From CAYNVS01 sp964400725 (lineage in GTDB: Bacteria > Myxococcota_A > SURF-8 > CAYNVS01), in the NCBI GenBank assembly GCA_964400725.1, contig CAYNVS010000028.1:1-41508 (forward strand): 41,508 bases of DNA, read 5' to 3'. The translations under genes and the position numbers were made by a program. The notes beneath the pieces are model-generated. The model had not been told where the DNA came from and searched no databases. It was given only the letters and a program-made list of their open reading frames with translations. Shown here piece by piece: positions 25,853 to 33,737 of this stretch; position 1 is the stretch's first letter; each line of letters begins with the position of its first letter.

Positions 25853-27094
25853 ATGCTGGTTAATTCATACTCCCTGACCGACATAGGCAGAAAACGGCCG
25901 CACAACGAAGATTCCGTCCTTGAAAACACGCGCCTCAACTTATTTGCCGTGGCCGACGGCATGGGCGGCCTTCAGGCCGGAGAAGTGGCGAGCAAAATAG
26001 CGGTCGATACGCTTTGCGACTTTTTGGAATTAAATTATTCCGCGATAGCGGACTACGAAAAAACGCTCTCGCAGGCCGATAAACACAGAATCTTCGAGCT
26101 GCTCGAAGAAGCCGCCGCGCGCGCCTCGGCGAAAATATTCGCTTACGGACTGGAAAACTCGTCGGGCAAAGGGATGGGCTCGACGCTCTCCGCCTTGCTG
26201 CTGGCCGGCAACGGCGCTTTTATCGCCCACGTCGGCGATTCCCGCGTGTATCTTTACCGATTCGGCAAGCTGTATCAGCTCACCGAAGACCACACCGTAG
26301 TCAACGACAAGCTGAAAAAAGGGCTTATCACAAAGGAGCAGGCAAAGAATTACCCTTATAAAAACGTAATAACCCGCGCCGTAGGAATAATGGAAAACGT
26401 CGCCGTTGACACCTTTTTTCTGGAGCTCGCCGAGAACGACCGCTTTCTCCTTTGCAGCGACGGCCTGCACGGATATTGCGCCAACGGAGTATTGGCCGAG
26501 GCTCTCTCCGAGAAAAAGCTCGACGCCGCGGCGCGCAGGCTTATTGATTACGCGAACGACTGCGGCGGCCGAGACAACATTACCGTCGCTCTGGCCGAGG
26601 CTTCGTCGGTCAAGCGAGAAAAATTCGACGTCAGCACGCGCATCGACGTTTTGCAAACTACTCCGCTGTTCGAGTCGCTTGAATATCAAGACCTGATGAG
26701 GCTCGTAAACGTCTCGAAAGTTTACGAGGCGAAGTTCGGAGAATGCGTCGTGCGCGAGGGAGAAAGCGGCGACAACTTTTATATAATTTTGTCCGGCGAA
26801 GTCGAGGTCTCAAGTCAAGGAATGCTCATCGCAAAACTGTCGCGCGGAGGCCACTTCGGCGAAATGGCCTTAATAGACGACATGGCGCGCTCCGCCACCG
26901 TTACGGTTACTAAAGACGCAGATCTTTTGTGCATAAGCCGCGGCGACTTCTCCCATCTGCTCAAACGCGAGCCCAAGGTTGCCAGCGTCGTGCTGCTCAA
27001 CATCTCGCGGACGATGAGCGAGCGGCTTCGCGAAACGACCCGCGCCCTTACGGAGTCTCGGCTGGCGCTTCTTAAAAAAGGGCCGCTTTTATAG
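25853..27094 (+). CDS. PP2C-type Ser/Thr phosphatase fused to a cyclic-nucleotide-binding domain
   Basis: 413 aa; AGGAG lies 7 nt before ATG. Residues 1-250 form a PP2C (PPM) domain with all main metal motifs: GRKRPHNED (12-20), ADGMGG (34-39), GDSR (128-131), CSDGL (201-205) and GGRDN (238-242). Residues about 275-395 form a cNMP-binding domain with EGESGDNFYIILSGEVEV and the phosphate-binding cassette FGEMALIDDMARSATV (335-350), including the conserved Glu and Arg. The phosphatase would remove phosphate from Ser/Thr-kinase targets in the cytoplasm, possibly under cyclic-nucleotide control. It heads a plus-strand group with a TPR protein and an FHA activator, a pairing that fits a phospho-signalling circuit. 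No kinase is in the window. Confidence 0.93.
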   Translation: MLVNSYSLTDIGRKRPHNEDSVLENTRLNLFAVADGMGGLQAGEVASKIAVDTLCDFLELNYSAIADYEKTLSQADKHRIFELLEEAAARASAKIFAYGLENSSGKGMGSTLSALLLAGNGAFIAHVGDSRVYLYRFGKLYQLTEDHTVVNDKLKKGLITKEQAKNYPYKNVITRAVGIMENVAVDTFFLELAENDRFLLCSDGLHGYCANGVLAEALSEKKLDAAARRLIDYANDCGGRDNITVALAEASSVKREKFDVSTRIDVLQTTPLFESLEYQDLMRLVNVSKVYEAKFGECVVREGESGDNFYIILSGEVEVSSQGMLIAKLSRGGHFGEMALIDDMARSATVTVTKDADLLCISRGDFSHLLKREPKVASVVLLNISRTMSERLRETTRALTESRLALLKKGPLL

Positions 27095-27126
27095 CGAAAG
27101 GCGGCGTAACTCATTTTAAGCGCGGG

Positions 27127-27144
27127 CGCCGGGCTTTGCCGGCG
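27127..27144. repeat. GC-rich hairpin between the PP2C and TPR genes
   Basis: CGCCGG, 6-nt loop GCTTTG, CCGGCG: a 6-bp GC stem in the 104-nt gap. No U tract follows, so it is more likely an mRNA stability or processing element than a terminator. Confidence 0.35.
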
Positions 27145-27198
27145 GCCAATACGGCTCGAACTATTTGCATTTGGCCGCAAACGAGCTAAAATTTATCG

Positions 27199-28254
27199 GT
27201 GAACAAAAAAATTCTCTTCGCAATCGCGGGGGCGGCGCTTATTTTTTTCGCAAAGACATCCTCCGCGGCCGATTCCGGCGCCGAGAAAAAATGTCAGGAA
27301 GAAATGATTAAGGGCGCGCGCCTTTGCGCGGAGCTCGATTATGCGGAAGCGGAAAAAGTTTTATCCGAGGCCGCCAAAAATTGTTCCGGCGACCAAACCG
27401 TTTCGCGCTCGATAAAATCGGCGATACTGGAGCAGCTCGCTCTCGCGCTGGCCGCTCTCTCCAAGGACGAAGAGGCCGAGGAAGCGTTTTTTAATTTAAT
27501 CGAACTGGACCCTGAATACGCCTTTGACGAAAGCAAAGCGAGCCCGAAAATAGCCAACGCCTTCAAGCGGGCTAAAAAGCGCGCCCCCGCCAAAAAAATC
27601 GAGCCGAAAACGGAAATCAAAACCGAGGCGGACGCCGATAAAAAATCGAAAGAAAACTCGGAGCCCAAAACCGAAAGCAAAAATAAAAAAGCCGAAGAAA
27701 CGGACGACGGAAGCAAGACGAACGGCGGGCTTAAAGACGAAAACAAGAAAGACAAACCTGAAATAACTGAAGCCGCGCCCCAAAAAAACGCGCTAAAACC
27801 GTTTGAACTTTCGCTTAAAGCCGGTCTGGCGCTGCCGTTCGGCGACGATTTAAAAAACTTCGGCGGAGGCGTTCACTCGCAGATTTCGTTCAATTACTCT
27901 TTCGCGGGATATTTCTTCGCCGGCGCCGATTTGCGCTACGAAGCTCATCCGTCGAGCGCGCTTGAGTCCGACGAGAAACTTCACGTTTCCGCGCTGACGG
28001 CGGAAGCGGGATTTAAGTACGTTTATAAATTTTTCGGCGCTTCCCTCTGGCCTTTCTTCGGAGCGGCTGGGTTCGGGCTCGACGACCCCTTCGGCTCGTT
28101 CGGCTTCGCCTACGGCGCGGGCGCGGGGGCGGATTTTAAAATTTACAACGCCGCCGTACTGGGTTTTTCCGCGGAGTTCATGCAGGTTACCTCGCCGTCG
28201 GGGAAGAGCTCCAGCCTCGCGCTGCTGCTCGCAAAATTCGGATTTGGTTTATAA
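27199..28254 (+). CDS. Exported TPR protein with a C-terminal outer-membrane-barrel-like domain
   Basis: 351 aa with a GTG start; the upstream RBS is weak. Residues 1-23 are a signal peptide (MNKKILFAIAGAALIFFAK, TSSA). Residues about 30-115 are helical and TPR-like (ARLCAELDYAEAEKVLSEA, then EEAFFNLIELDPEYAFD). Residues about 123-200 are a Lys/Glu-rich low-complexity linker. From about 205 the sequence alternates in barrel style (FELSLKAGLALPFGDD, SYSFAGYFFAGADLRYE, AFGSFGFAYGAGAGADFK) and ends in KFGFGL, with aromatic residues as in outer-membrane strands. It lies between a PP2C phosphatase and an FHA-sigma54 activator; its job in that group is unknown. Confidence 0.85.
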   Translation: MNKKILFAIAGAALIFFAKTSSAADSGAEKKCQEEMIKGARLCAELDYAEAEKVLSEAAKNCSGDQTVSRSIKSAILEQLALALAALSKDEEAEEAFFNLIELDPEYAFDESKASPKIANAFKRAKKRAPAKKIEPKTEIKTEADADKKSKENSEPKTESKNKKAEETDDGSKTNGGLKDENKKDKPEITEAAPQKNALKPFELSLKAGLALPFGDDLKNFGGGVHSQISFNYSFAGYFFAGADLRYEAHPSSALESDEKLHVSALTAEAGFKYVYKFFGASLWPFFGAAGFGLDDPFGSFGFAYGAGAGADFKIYNAAVLGFSAEFMQVTSPSGKSSSLALLLAKFGFGL

Positions 28255-28275
28255 ATGCGAAAAATCGGTTATTAA

Positions 28276-30243
28276 ATGGAATTAAAAAAGGAATACCTAA
28301 TCGTAATATCTCTTATGAACGGCTCGGAGCCTTCGCGCGTCCTGAAATTCGACAAAAAACACGTCCTCATCGGACGCTCGGCGTCCAACGACGTCGAAGC
28401 GGCGGACCGCCGCGTATCTTCCTGCCACGGGCAGATAGTCGAGCGTCAAGGCGTTTATTACTATCAGGATCTTCGCTCTACAAACGGCTCTCTAGTCGAG
28501 CGCGGCGGCGAAAGATACGTGGTTGACGGCAGAAAAATCGCCGAATGCGAAATCTTTGACGGCGATAAAATACTGCTTGGCGACGCGGAAAATCCGTTCG
28601 TTATTTTATTCAATTTAATTGAAAAACCGAACCGGAGCGTCCCTGCGGAGACGTCCGCAGACCGCGGCAAAACAATCGTTGCCGAGCAGGCGATGCTGCA
28701 ATTCGAGGCGATGCTGCCGCAGAGGCTCGCCGACGCCGAAAAGCTAAAGCTGTTGTTCGCGTTCGCGCGCGCGGTCGAAACGGCGGAAGACGCCGAGGCT
28801 CTATACGCGGAGCTGCTGGAAGCGGCCAAACGCGCCTTTCCCTCGGCGGCGTTTATCGCCTGCGCGCAAATAGGAGGAATGCGGGACGAGACCAAAATCG
28901 TTTGCGGCCATTCGCATTCAAACGAATTCTCGTGCGGAATAGGGCCGCTGGAGCCTTTTTTGGCAGAAACCGCGAAGCGCGGAAGCGGAATTCTTTTCGA
29001 CCCGTCGTTCTCGCAAATTCCGGTTGCGAAGGTTTTAAAATCGGTCGTATGCGCGCCGATTATTTCCGAAGACCGAATATCGGGCGCGCTCGTCGCAATC
29101 GCCGGAGCGTATTCGTCGGCCTTCAACGAAAGCGATTTAGAGCTATGCGCGCTGCTTTGCTCGCTGTCCAGCAGCGGGCTTTTGCGAATTAAGAAACTCG
29201 ACGAGATAAAACTCGACCGCCGAAGACTCGACGCGGAAAACAAATCGCTGCGCAAGCTCGCGCCTTCGTCGGCGAGCCGCTTCGAAATGCTTGGCGAAAG
29301 TCCGCAGATTGAAGAGGTGAGACGCAAGATCGCTCAGGCCGCCAAAGCTCCGATACCGGTTTTAATTCTCGGCGAAACCGGAAGCGGCAAGGAGCTTGTT
29401 GCAAGAGCGCTGCACTCGCAAAGCAAAAGAGCCAACGGCCCGTTCGCAGCCGTCAATTGCGGCGCGATTCCGGAAAATTTGCTTGAAAGCGAGCTGTTCG
29501 GCCACATCAAAGGCGCCTTTACGGGCGCGACGGAGACTAAAAAAGGGTTGTTCGAGGACGCAAGCGGCGGAACGCTCTTTTTGGACGAAATCGGCGAAAT
29601 GCCGTTGAACCTGCAAGTCAAGCTGCTGCGAGCTCTTGAAACTCAGGAAATTAATCCGCTGGGCTCTACCAAATCGGTAAAAATCGACGTCAGGCTGGTC
29701 GCCGCCACGAACCGAAACTTGGAGGAGCGCGCAAAATCGGGCGCCTTCCGCGGCGACCTGTATTACCGCATCGCCGGCTTTCCCGTCGAGGTTCCGCCGC
29801 TGCGCTCGCGGGGCGCGGACATTCTTCTCCTCGCCCGCAGTTTCCTCGCCGAATTCGCGGAACGAATGGGGCTAGAGCGGAAAATAGAATTGGACGATTC
29901 GACCGCGAAACTTCTGCTCGCATACTCTTGGCCGGGCAACATAAGACAGCTGCGCAACGAAATGCAGCGCGCTCTTCTCGTCTGCGACGACGGCTCTATT
30001 ATAAAACCGAGCCACCTTTCCGCCGCGGTGTCGAGACAATCGAACGTAATCGCGGAGGCCAAACCGGAAGAAGCGGCGGCGGAAGGGAAAACTTTGAAAG
30101 AGATGATGGACGCGTACGAGGCCAAACTTATCGTCGCCACGCTCGACGACTGCGGCTGGAACAAAAGCGAGGCGGCGAGAAGGCTCGACATTTCGCGGCA
30201 GGCCTTTTTAATTAAACTCGCAAAATTGGGCGTAACCAAATAA
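28276..30243 (+). CDS. FHA-GAF-sigma54 transcriptional activator (enhancer-binding protein)
   Basis: 655 aa. Residues about 10-110 form an FHA domain (LIGRSASND 31-39, RVSSCHGQI, LRSTNGS 66-72) that should bind phosphothreonine. Residues about 150-305 are GAF-like. The AAA+ domain starts near 335: Walker A GETGSGKE (366-373), the sigma54-contact loop GAFTGA (413-418, intact) and Walker B LFLDE ending at D437-E438. A Fis-type HTH closes the protein (WNKSEAARRLDISRQAFLIKLAKLG, about 628-652). It should activate sigma54 promoters from enhancers. Input through FHA implies Ser/Thr phosphorylation, which the upstream PP2C phosphatase could reverse. No strong RBS is visible before the ATG. The layout is common in Myxococcota. 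Confidence 0.95.
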   Translation: MELKKEYLIVISLMNGSEPSRVLKFDKKHVLIGRSASNDVEAADRRVSSCHGQIVERQGVYYYQDLRSTNGSLVERGGERYVVDGRKIAECEIFDGDKILLGDAENPFVILFNLIEKPNRSVPAETSADRGKTIVAEQAMLQFEAMLPQRLADAEKLKLLFAFARAVETAEDAEALYAELLEAAKRAFPSAAFIACAQIGGMRDETKIVCGHSHSNEFSCGIGPLEPFLAETAKRGSGILFDPSFSQIPVAKVLKSVVCAPIISEDRISGALVAIAGAYSSAFNESDLELCALLCSLSSSGLLRIKKLDEIKLDRRRLDAENKSLRKLAPSSASRFEMLGESPQIEEVRRKIAQAAKAPIPVLILGETGSGKELVARALHSQSKRANGPFAAVNCGAIPENLLESELFGHIKGAFTGATETKKGLFEDASGGTLFLDEIGEMPLNLQVKLLRALETQEINPLGSTKSVKIDVRLVAATNRNLEERAKSGAFRGDLYYRIAGFPVEVPPLRSRGADILLLARSFLAEFAERMGLERKIELDDSTAKLLLAYSWPGNIRQLRNEMQRALLVCDDGSIIKPSHLSAAVSRQSNVIAEAKPEEAAAEGKTLKEMMDAYEAKLIVATLDDCGWNKSEAARRLDISRQAFLIKLAKLGVTK

Positions 30244-30261
30244 CGCTCCGAACGAGGCTCC

Positions 30262-30702
30262 GTGCGGATTTGGTCGATTCACCCGAAATACCTCGACGCA
30301 AAGGGGCTGCTCGCCCTGTGGCGCGAGACTCTATTGGCGCAGGCGGTTCTGCGCGGCGAGACGACCGGCTACGTTAATCACCCGCAGCTTATAAGGTTTA
30401 AGCGGCTCGAAGACCCGCCCGCCGCCGCGGGCGAATATTTGAGTTTCGTTTGGGAAGAAGCGCTATTGCGCGGATACCGATTCGACGCGAATAAAATTTT
30501 AAAACGCGCCGAAGGGATAAAAATATTCGTAAAACGCGGCCAGCTGGCGTACGAATTCGCTCATTTGCAGGCAAAGTTGATTGCCCGCGACAAAAAAACT
30601 TACGATAAAAACGCCGCGGCGAAACAAATCGAGCCGCACCCGATATTTATCGCGCAGCCGGACGAAGGGCGCGAGGAATGGGAAAAGACAGCGCCCGCTT
30701 AA
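30262..30702 (+). CDS. Pyrimidine-dimer DNA glycosylase / endonuclease V-like
   Basis: 146 aa with a GTG start (GAGG 4 nt upstream), 18 nt after the activator gene. The protein opens MRIWSIHPKYLDAKGLLALWRE, the signature of the T4 endonuclease V-like (Pyr_excise) family, followed by GYVNHPQLIRFK. Length matches the family. It should start base-excision repair of UV dimers. The start residue matters here: after Met removal the N-terminal amine is catalytic in T4 endonuclease V; here residue 2 is Arg rather than Thr. Probably co-transcribed but functionally unrelated to the activator. Confidence 0.88.
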   Translation: MRIWSIHPKYLDAKGLLALWRETLLAQAVLRGETTGYVNHPQLIRFKRLEDPPAAAGEYLSFVWEEALLRGYRFDANKILKRAEGIKIFVKRGQLAYEFAHLQAKLIARDKKTYDKNAAAKQIEPHPIFIAQPDEGREEWEKTAPA

Positions 30703-30716
30703 GCCAAAAGTTAGCG

Positions 30717-32087
30717 TTATTTTTTTGCCGGCGCGGCGCCTGCGGCGACGGCTTCGAGATCGTATTCAATCGCTTTTTTAATTTTGACCGAAATCATATC
30801 GCCGGCCTTCAACTCGCGCTTCGGATTTGAAACGAACGTCGCTCCGTCAACCTGCGGCGCCTGCCCGTAAAAACGCCCCTGAGGCAGAACGCCCGACTCG
30901 TCAGCTCCTCCGTCGATCAAAACGTCCAGCTTCTTTCCGACGAAACGGGACAAACTCTGTTCCGTAATTTCCCTTTGCGCAAGCATTATTTCTTCCTTGC
31001 GTTTAACCGCCGTTTTCCGCGAAACCTTCCCCTTCATTTTAAACGAATCGCTCTCCGCTTCGTCCCAATACTCAAAGCAGCCCAGATAGTCGAACCAGCC
31101 TTCGTTTACGAAATCGAGCAAAACGCCGAACGCCGCTGCGGTTTCGCCGGGGTGCCCGACAAGCGCGGTGGCGCGCAGCATCGGATTTTTAAGCGAGCCT
31201 CGCAGTTTTTCTAAAATGTTAATCAAATCGGCGCGGCCGTAACCGCGGCGCATTATTTTTAAAACCGCGTCGTCGGCGTGCTGAATAGGGATGTCGAGGT
31301 AAGGAATAAGCCTATCCGCGCTTGAATTAGCGGCGAAGAAATCGAGGAAGTCGCCTTTAATAGTCGCCGGGTGCGTGTACATAATGCGCAGCCAAAACGA
31401 CCCCGGCAGCTCCAGCAGCTTCTCTAAAAGCGTTACGACGGTCGATCCATCCTTCAGGTCAAGCCCGTAAGCGGTCGTTTCCTGCGCGATAAGAATTATC
31501 TCTTTCGCGCCCGCTTCCGTCAGCCGTTTAACTTCCTCGACGACGTCCCGCTGTTTCCGGGAACGCGCTTTGCCGCGAATCGAGGGAATTATGCAGAAAG
31601 AGCAGCGGCGGCTGCATCCTTCCGAGAGGCGCACGTACGCGCTGTGAGCGGCCGACGGTATCCTGTATTTAGCGGCGTCGGGGTCGGCCTCCAGTATGGC
31701 GGTCGGAACGGCGGTTACGGTTACGCGCCCATTATCCGCCTCTCCGTTTTGCAGCGCTTTTACGACGGCGAGATGATCAGACGAGCCGAAAAAGCAGTCC
31801 GCTTCTTCAAGCTGCGCGGCGATTTCGTCTTTGTATCGCTGAACGAGACAGCCGGTTACGATTACCTTGCCTACCTTCCCTTCCTTCTTTAATTGTCCCA
31901 GCGTTAGAACGACGTCCAAAGACTCCTCGACGGCGGGTTGAATGAAACCGCAGGTGTTCACTATCGCCGCGTCCGCGCCGACCGCGTCGTTCGTAAGCTC
32001 GTGCCCGTCCCTGACGAGGGCTCCGGCCAGAAGTTCGCTGTCAACTTCGTTTTTCGGGCACCCCAAGGTAAATATCGCTATTTTCAT
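30717..32087 (-). CDS. rimO: Ribosomal protein S12 methylthiotransferase RimO
   Basis: 456 aa. MTTase domain with Cys10, Cys46 and Cys80 for the first iron-sulfur cluster; radical-SAM motif C158-x3-C162-x2-C165 (EGCSRRCSFCIIPSIRG); C-terminal TRAM domain from about residue 390. The opening MKIAIFTLGCPKNEVDSE and the CIIPSIRGKARSR stretch point to RimO rather than MiaB. GGGGAG lies 5 nt before ATG. It uses S-adenosylmethionine to add a methylthio group to an Asp of S12. It starts 28 nt after the stop of the FecR/TPR gene and converges on the glycosylase gene with 14 nt between stops. Confidence 0.96.
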   Translation of the reverse strand: MKIAIFTLGCPKNEVDSELLAGALVRDGHELTNDAVGADAAIVNTCGFIQPAVEESLDVVLTLGQLKKEGKVGKVIVTGCLVQRYKDEIAAQLEEADCFFGSSDHLAVVKALQNGEADNGRVTVTAVPTAILEADPDAAKYRIPSAAHSAYVRLSEGCSRRCSFCIIPSIRGKARSRKQRDVVEEVKRLTEAGAKEIILIAQETTAYGLDLKDGSTVVTLLEKLLELPGSFWLRIMYTHPATIKGDFLDFFAANSSADRLIPYLDIPIQHADDAVLKIMRRGYGRADLINILEKLRGSLKNPMLRATALVGHPGETAAAFGVLLDFVNEGWFDYLGCFEYWDEAESDSFKMKGKVSRKTAVKRKEEIMLAQREITEQSLSRFVGKKLDVLIDGGADESGVLPQGRFYGQAPQVDGATFVSNPKRELKAGDMISVKIKKAIEYDLEAVAAGAAPAKK

Positions 32088-32115
32088 AAAAGCTCCCCGA
32101 TTTCTTTTTTCTTCT

Positions 32116-33420
32116 CTATTTGCTTCCGCTTCCGTTCAACGCCTCAATGTGAGACCGCGCCGTATGTATGAACCTTCCTTTGGGGAAAGTTTGAGTATAA
32201 GCCGCGAAATGTTCCAGCGCAAGACCGGCGTTTCCATTAATTTCATACGCCAGCGCCGTAAAATAAAGCGCCTCTTCCCTGCTTTCCTTCGAGCCTTTGT
32301 CTATCAGAGGCTTTAACATTGCAATCGCCTCGTCCAGTTTGCCGCTCTTTTTCAGATCAAGCAGCTTTTCGTTAAAAATTTTTACGCTCTCAAGCGAGGC
32401 TTCGCTTTCAAGAGAAAATATCCCGCCGCCGCCCGGTTTTTTTGAAAGCTCCGCGTCTTCCTCAGGAGTCGGAATCCCGCGCAAATCTCCGCAGCTTTTC
32501 TCGTCGTCGTCCTCGACCGCTTCCATCACCGGCTCTTTATCGTATTTCGGCGCGTTTGCGTTCGCGGGCGGGATTTGCTCTTCGGAGGCGGCTCCGGAGA
32601 CCGGTTTGGCCGAAGCCAGCGCCGCGGCCTCGAAGAAATTTTCCGGTTTTAAGTTGAACGCCTTTTGCTCGGAGTAAGAGCCTTGGGGAACGTAAATGGA
32701 AAGCGCGAAGCCCGCGCCCAGCTTTTTAACGAGAGCGGAAGTATTTAAGTTCCAAAGCGCCAGCTCTCCGCTTTGCGCCGCGACGTTAAGATTAAAATCG
32801 TTGTCGTACGAAAGTTTAAACGATCCTTCGTCCGTTTGGGCCGCGTAATTTTGGCTTTTGGCCGCAAAAGATTTTAGAGGCCGCCGGATTTCATTCCCCG
32901 CCGTTTCGGCGCGGTTGGGAAGCCGCGCGACGTACAGAGAGCCGAATTTTAAATTTACCGCGCAGCTATATCCGGCGTAGCAGTCCAACGTCGCAGAGGA
33001 AGAGGGGCCTAAAACGAGGAGAGTATAATCGTCGAGCGCGAAAACAAGGCTCTCTCCTTCGTTGGACGAAACGGGTTTATCGACCGCCTGAAGGTAGGGA
33101 ACCTTCGCGAACGGCGCGGTCGTTTTCAGCTTCCCGCTCCTAAGCGACTCGAAAAAGTCCTCGGCGGAAATTAAATAAAGTTTTGCGGGCTCCTTTTTCC
33201 CGGCAAATTCAGCCATCGAAGGTATCGTCGAAGGCGGTATTTGATGCGGCGAGCGCGAAGAAGTTCTTTCCAGACGCGCGTTAATGCCGCGGGCGTTTTT
33301 ATCGCAGGTAAGGGAGCCGACTGCAAACAACGCGGCGAATACGATAAAAAAAACGACCGTTCCCGCCGCTTTGAAGAATAATCCTCTCCCCGCTCCGGCG
33401 CCGTAATCGTCAGCGTTCAT
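32116..33420 (-). CDS. Membrane-anchored FecR-like protein with C-terminal TPR
   Basis: 434 aa from the ATG at 33420, chosen because GGAG lies 6 nt upstream; an upstream TTG at 33468 would add 16 residues but has no good RBS. Residues about 13-40 form one transmembrane helix (VVFFIVFAALFAVGSL). About 90-205 look FecR-like: FALDDYTLLVLGPSSSATL and LKFGSLYVARL, the pattern seen in periplasmic FecR domains. The middle is Ala/Pro/Glu-rich. The last about 90 residues are TPR-like (ALYFTALAYEINGNAGLALEHF, then FPKGRFIHTARSHIEAL). Cytoplasm-to-periplasm orientation is inferred. It is followed by rimO, probably in one transcript. No sigma-factor partner is present here. Confidence 0.85.
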   Translation of the reverse strand: MNADDYGAGAGRGLFFKAAGTVVFFIVFAALFAVGSLTCDKNARGINARLERTSSRSPHQIPPSTIPSMAEFAGKKEPAKLYLISAEDFFESLRSGKLKTTAPFAKVPYLQAVDKPVSSNEGESLVFALDDYTLLVLGPSSSATLDCYAGYSCAVNLKFGSLYVARLPNRAETAGNEIRRPLKSFAAKSQNYAAQTDEGSFKLSYDNDFNLNVAAQSGELALWNLNTSALVKKLGAGFALSIYVPQGSYSEQKAFNLKPENFFEAAALASAKPVSGAASEEQIPPANANAPKYDKEPVMEAVEDDDEKSCGDLRGIPTPEEDAELSKKPGGGGIFSLESEASLESVKIFNEKLLDLKKSGKLDEAIAMLKPLIDKGSKESREEALYFTALAYEINGNAGLALEHFAAYTQTFPKGRFIHTARSHIEALNGSGSK

Positions 33421-33474
33421 GCGCAGCTCCGTAAATGAAATTTCGCGTTTTAAAGCGACCGCGTTCAATTTTTA

Positions 33475-33503
33475 ATGATAGCTCATACCAAATTTTTAAA
33501 CAA
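33475..33503 (-). promoter_or_regulatory. Candidate sigma70 promoter for the FecR/TPR-rimO transcript
   Basis: On the minus strand TTGTTT, 17 nt, TATCAT (5 of 6 at -10, 3 of 6 at -35), ending about 55 nt before the ATG at 33420. It lies upstream of that ATG but overlaps the extension implied by the TTG start, which supports the shorter protein. Confidence 0.4.
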
Positions 33504-33669
33504 CAGTTTAATTTTGCGCCGCTGAATATTACGGAGGAGGCGGAACGCGCCGACTTCTATTCGGCTTTGATAAAAAATTTAAAAGGCCGCCGAAAACGCC
33601 TAGATTTTATTAAATTTAATCTCATTCTTGTTCAAAAACGCGGACGGCTTGCGCTTTGAAGCTTAATAA

Positions 33670-33697
33670 TTGACATTAATTTTGCGCCGAATAAAAT
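33670..33697 (+). promoter_or_regulatory. Sigma70 promoter of the Cys-rich lipoprotein gene
   Basis: TTGACA (33670-33675), 16-nt spacer, TAAAAT (33692-33697): perfect -35 and 5 of 6 at -10. Start site near 33704, about 34 nt before the ATG. Confidence 0.65.
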
Positions 33698-33737
33698 GAA
33701 TTCCATAGGCAAAACCGCCTGACAAAGGCAAAGAAAA

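Larger units (their letters stand above)
33421..33737. other. Divergent intergenic region
   Basis: 317 nt between the FecR/TPR gene and the Cys-rich lipoprotein gene. It holds one candidate promoter in each direction, listed separately. No gene is called in it. Confidence 0.6.

Noticed and set aside
33435..33659. A 74-codon plus-strand frame in the divergent gap
   Set aside because: No RBS, it covers the promoter of the minus-strand gene, and the predicted protein shows no structure worth naming.
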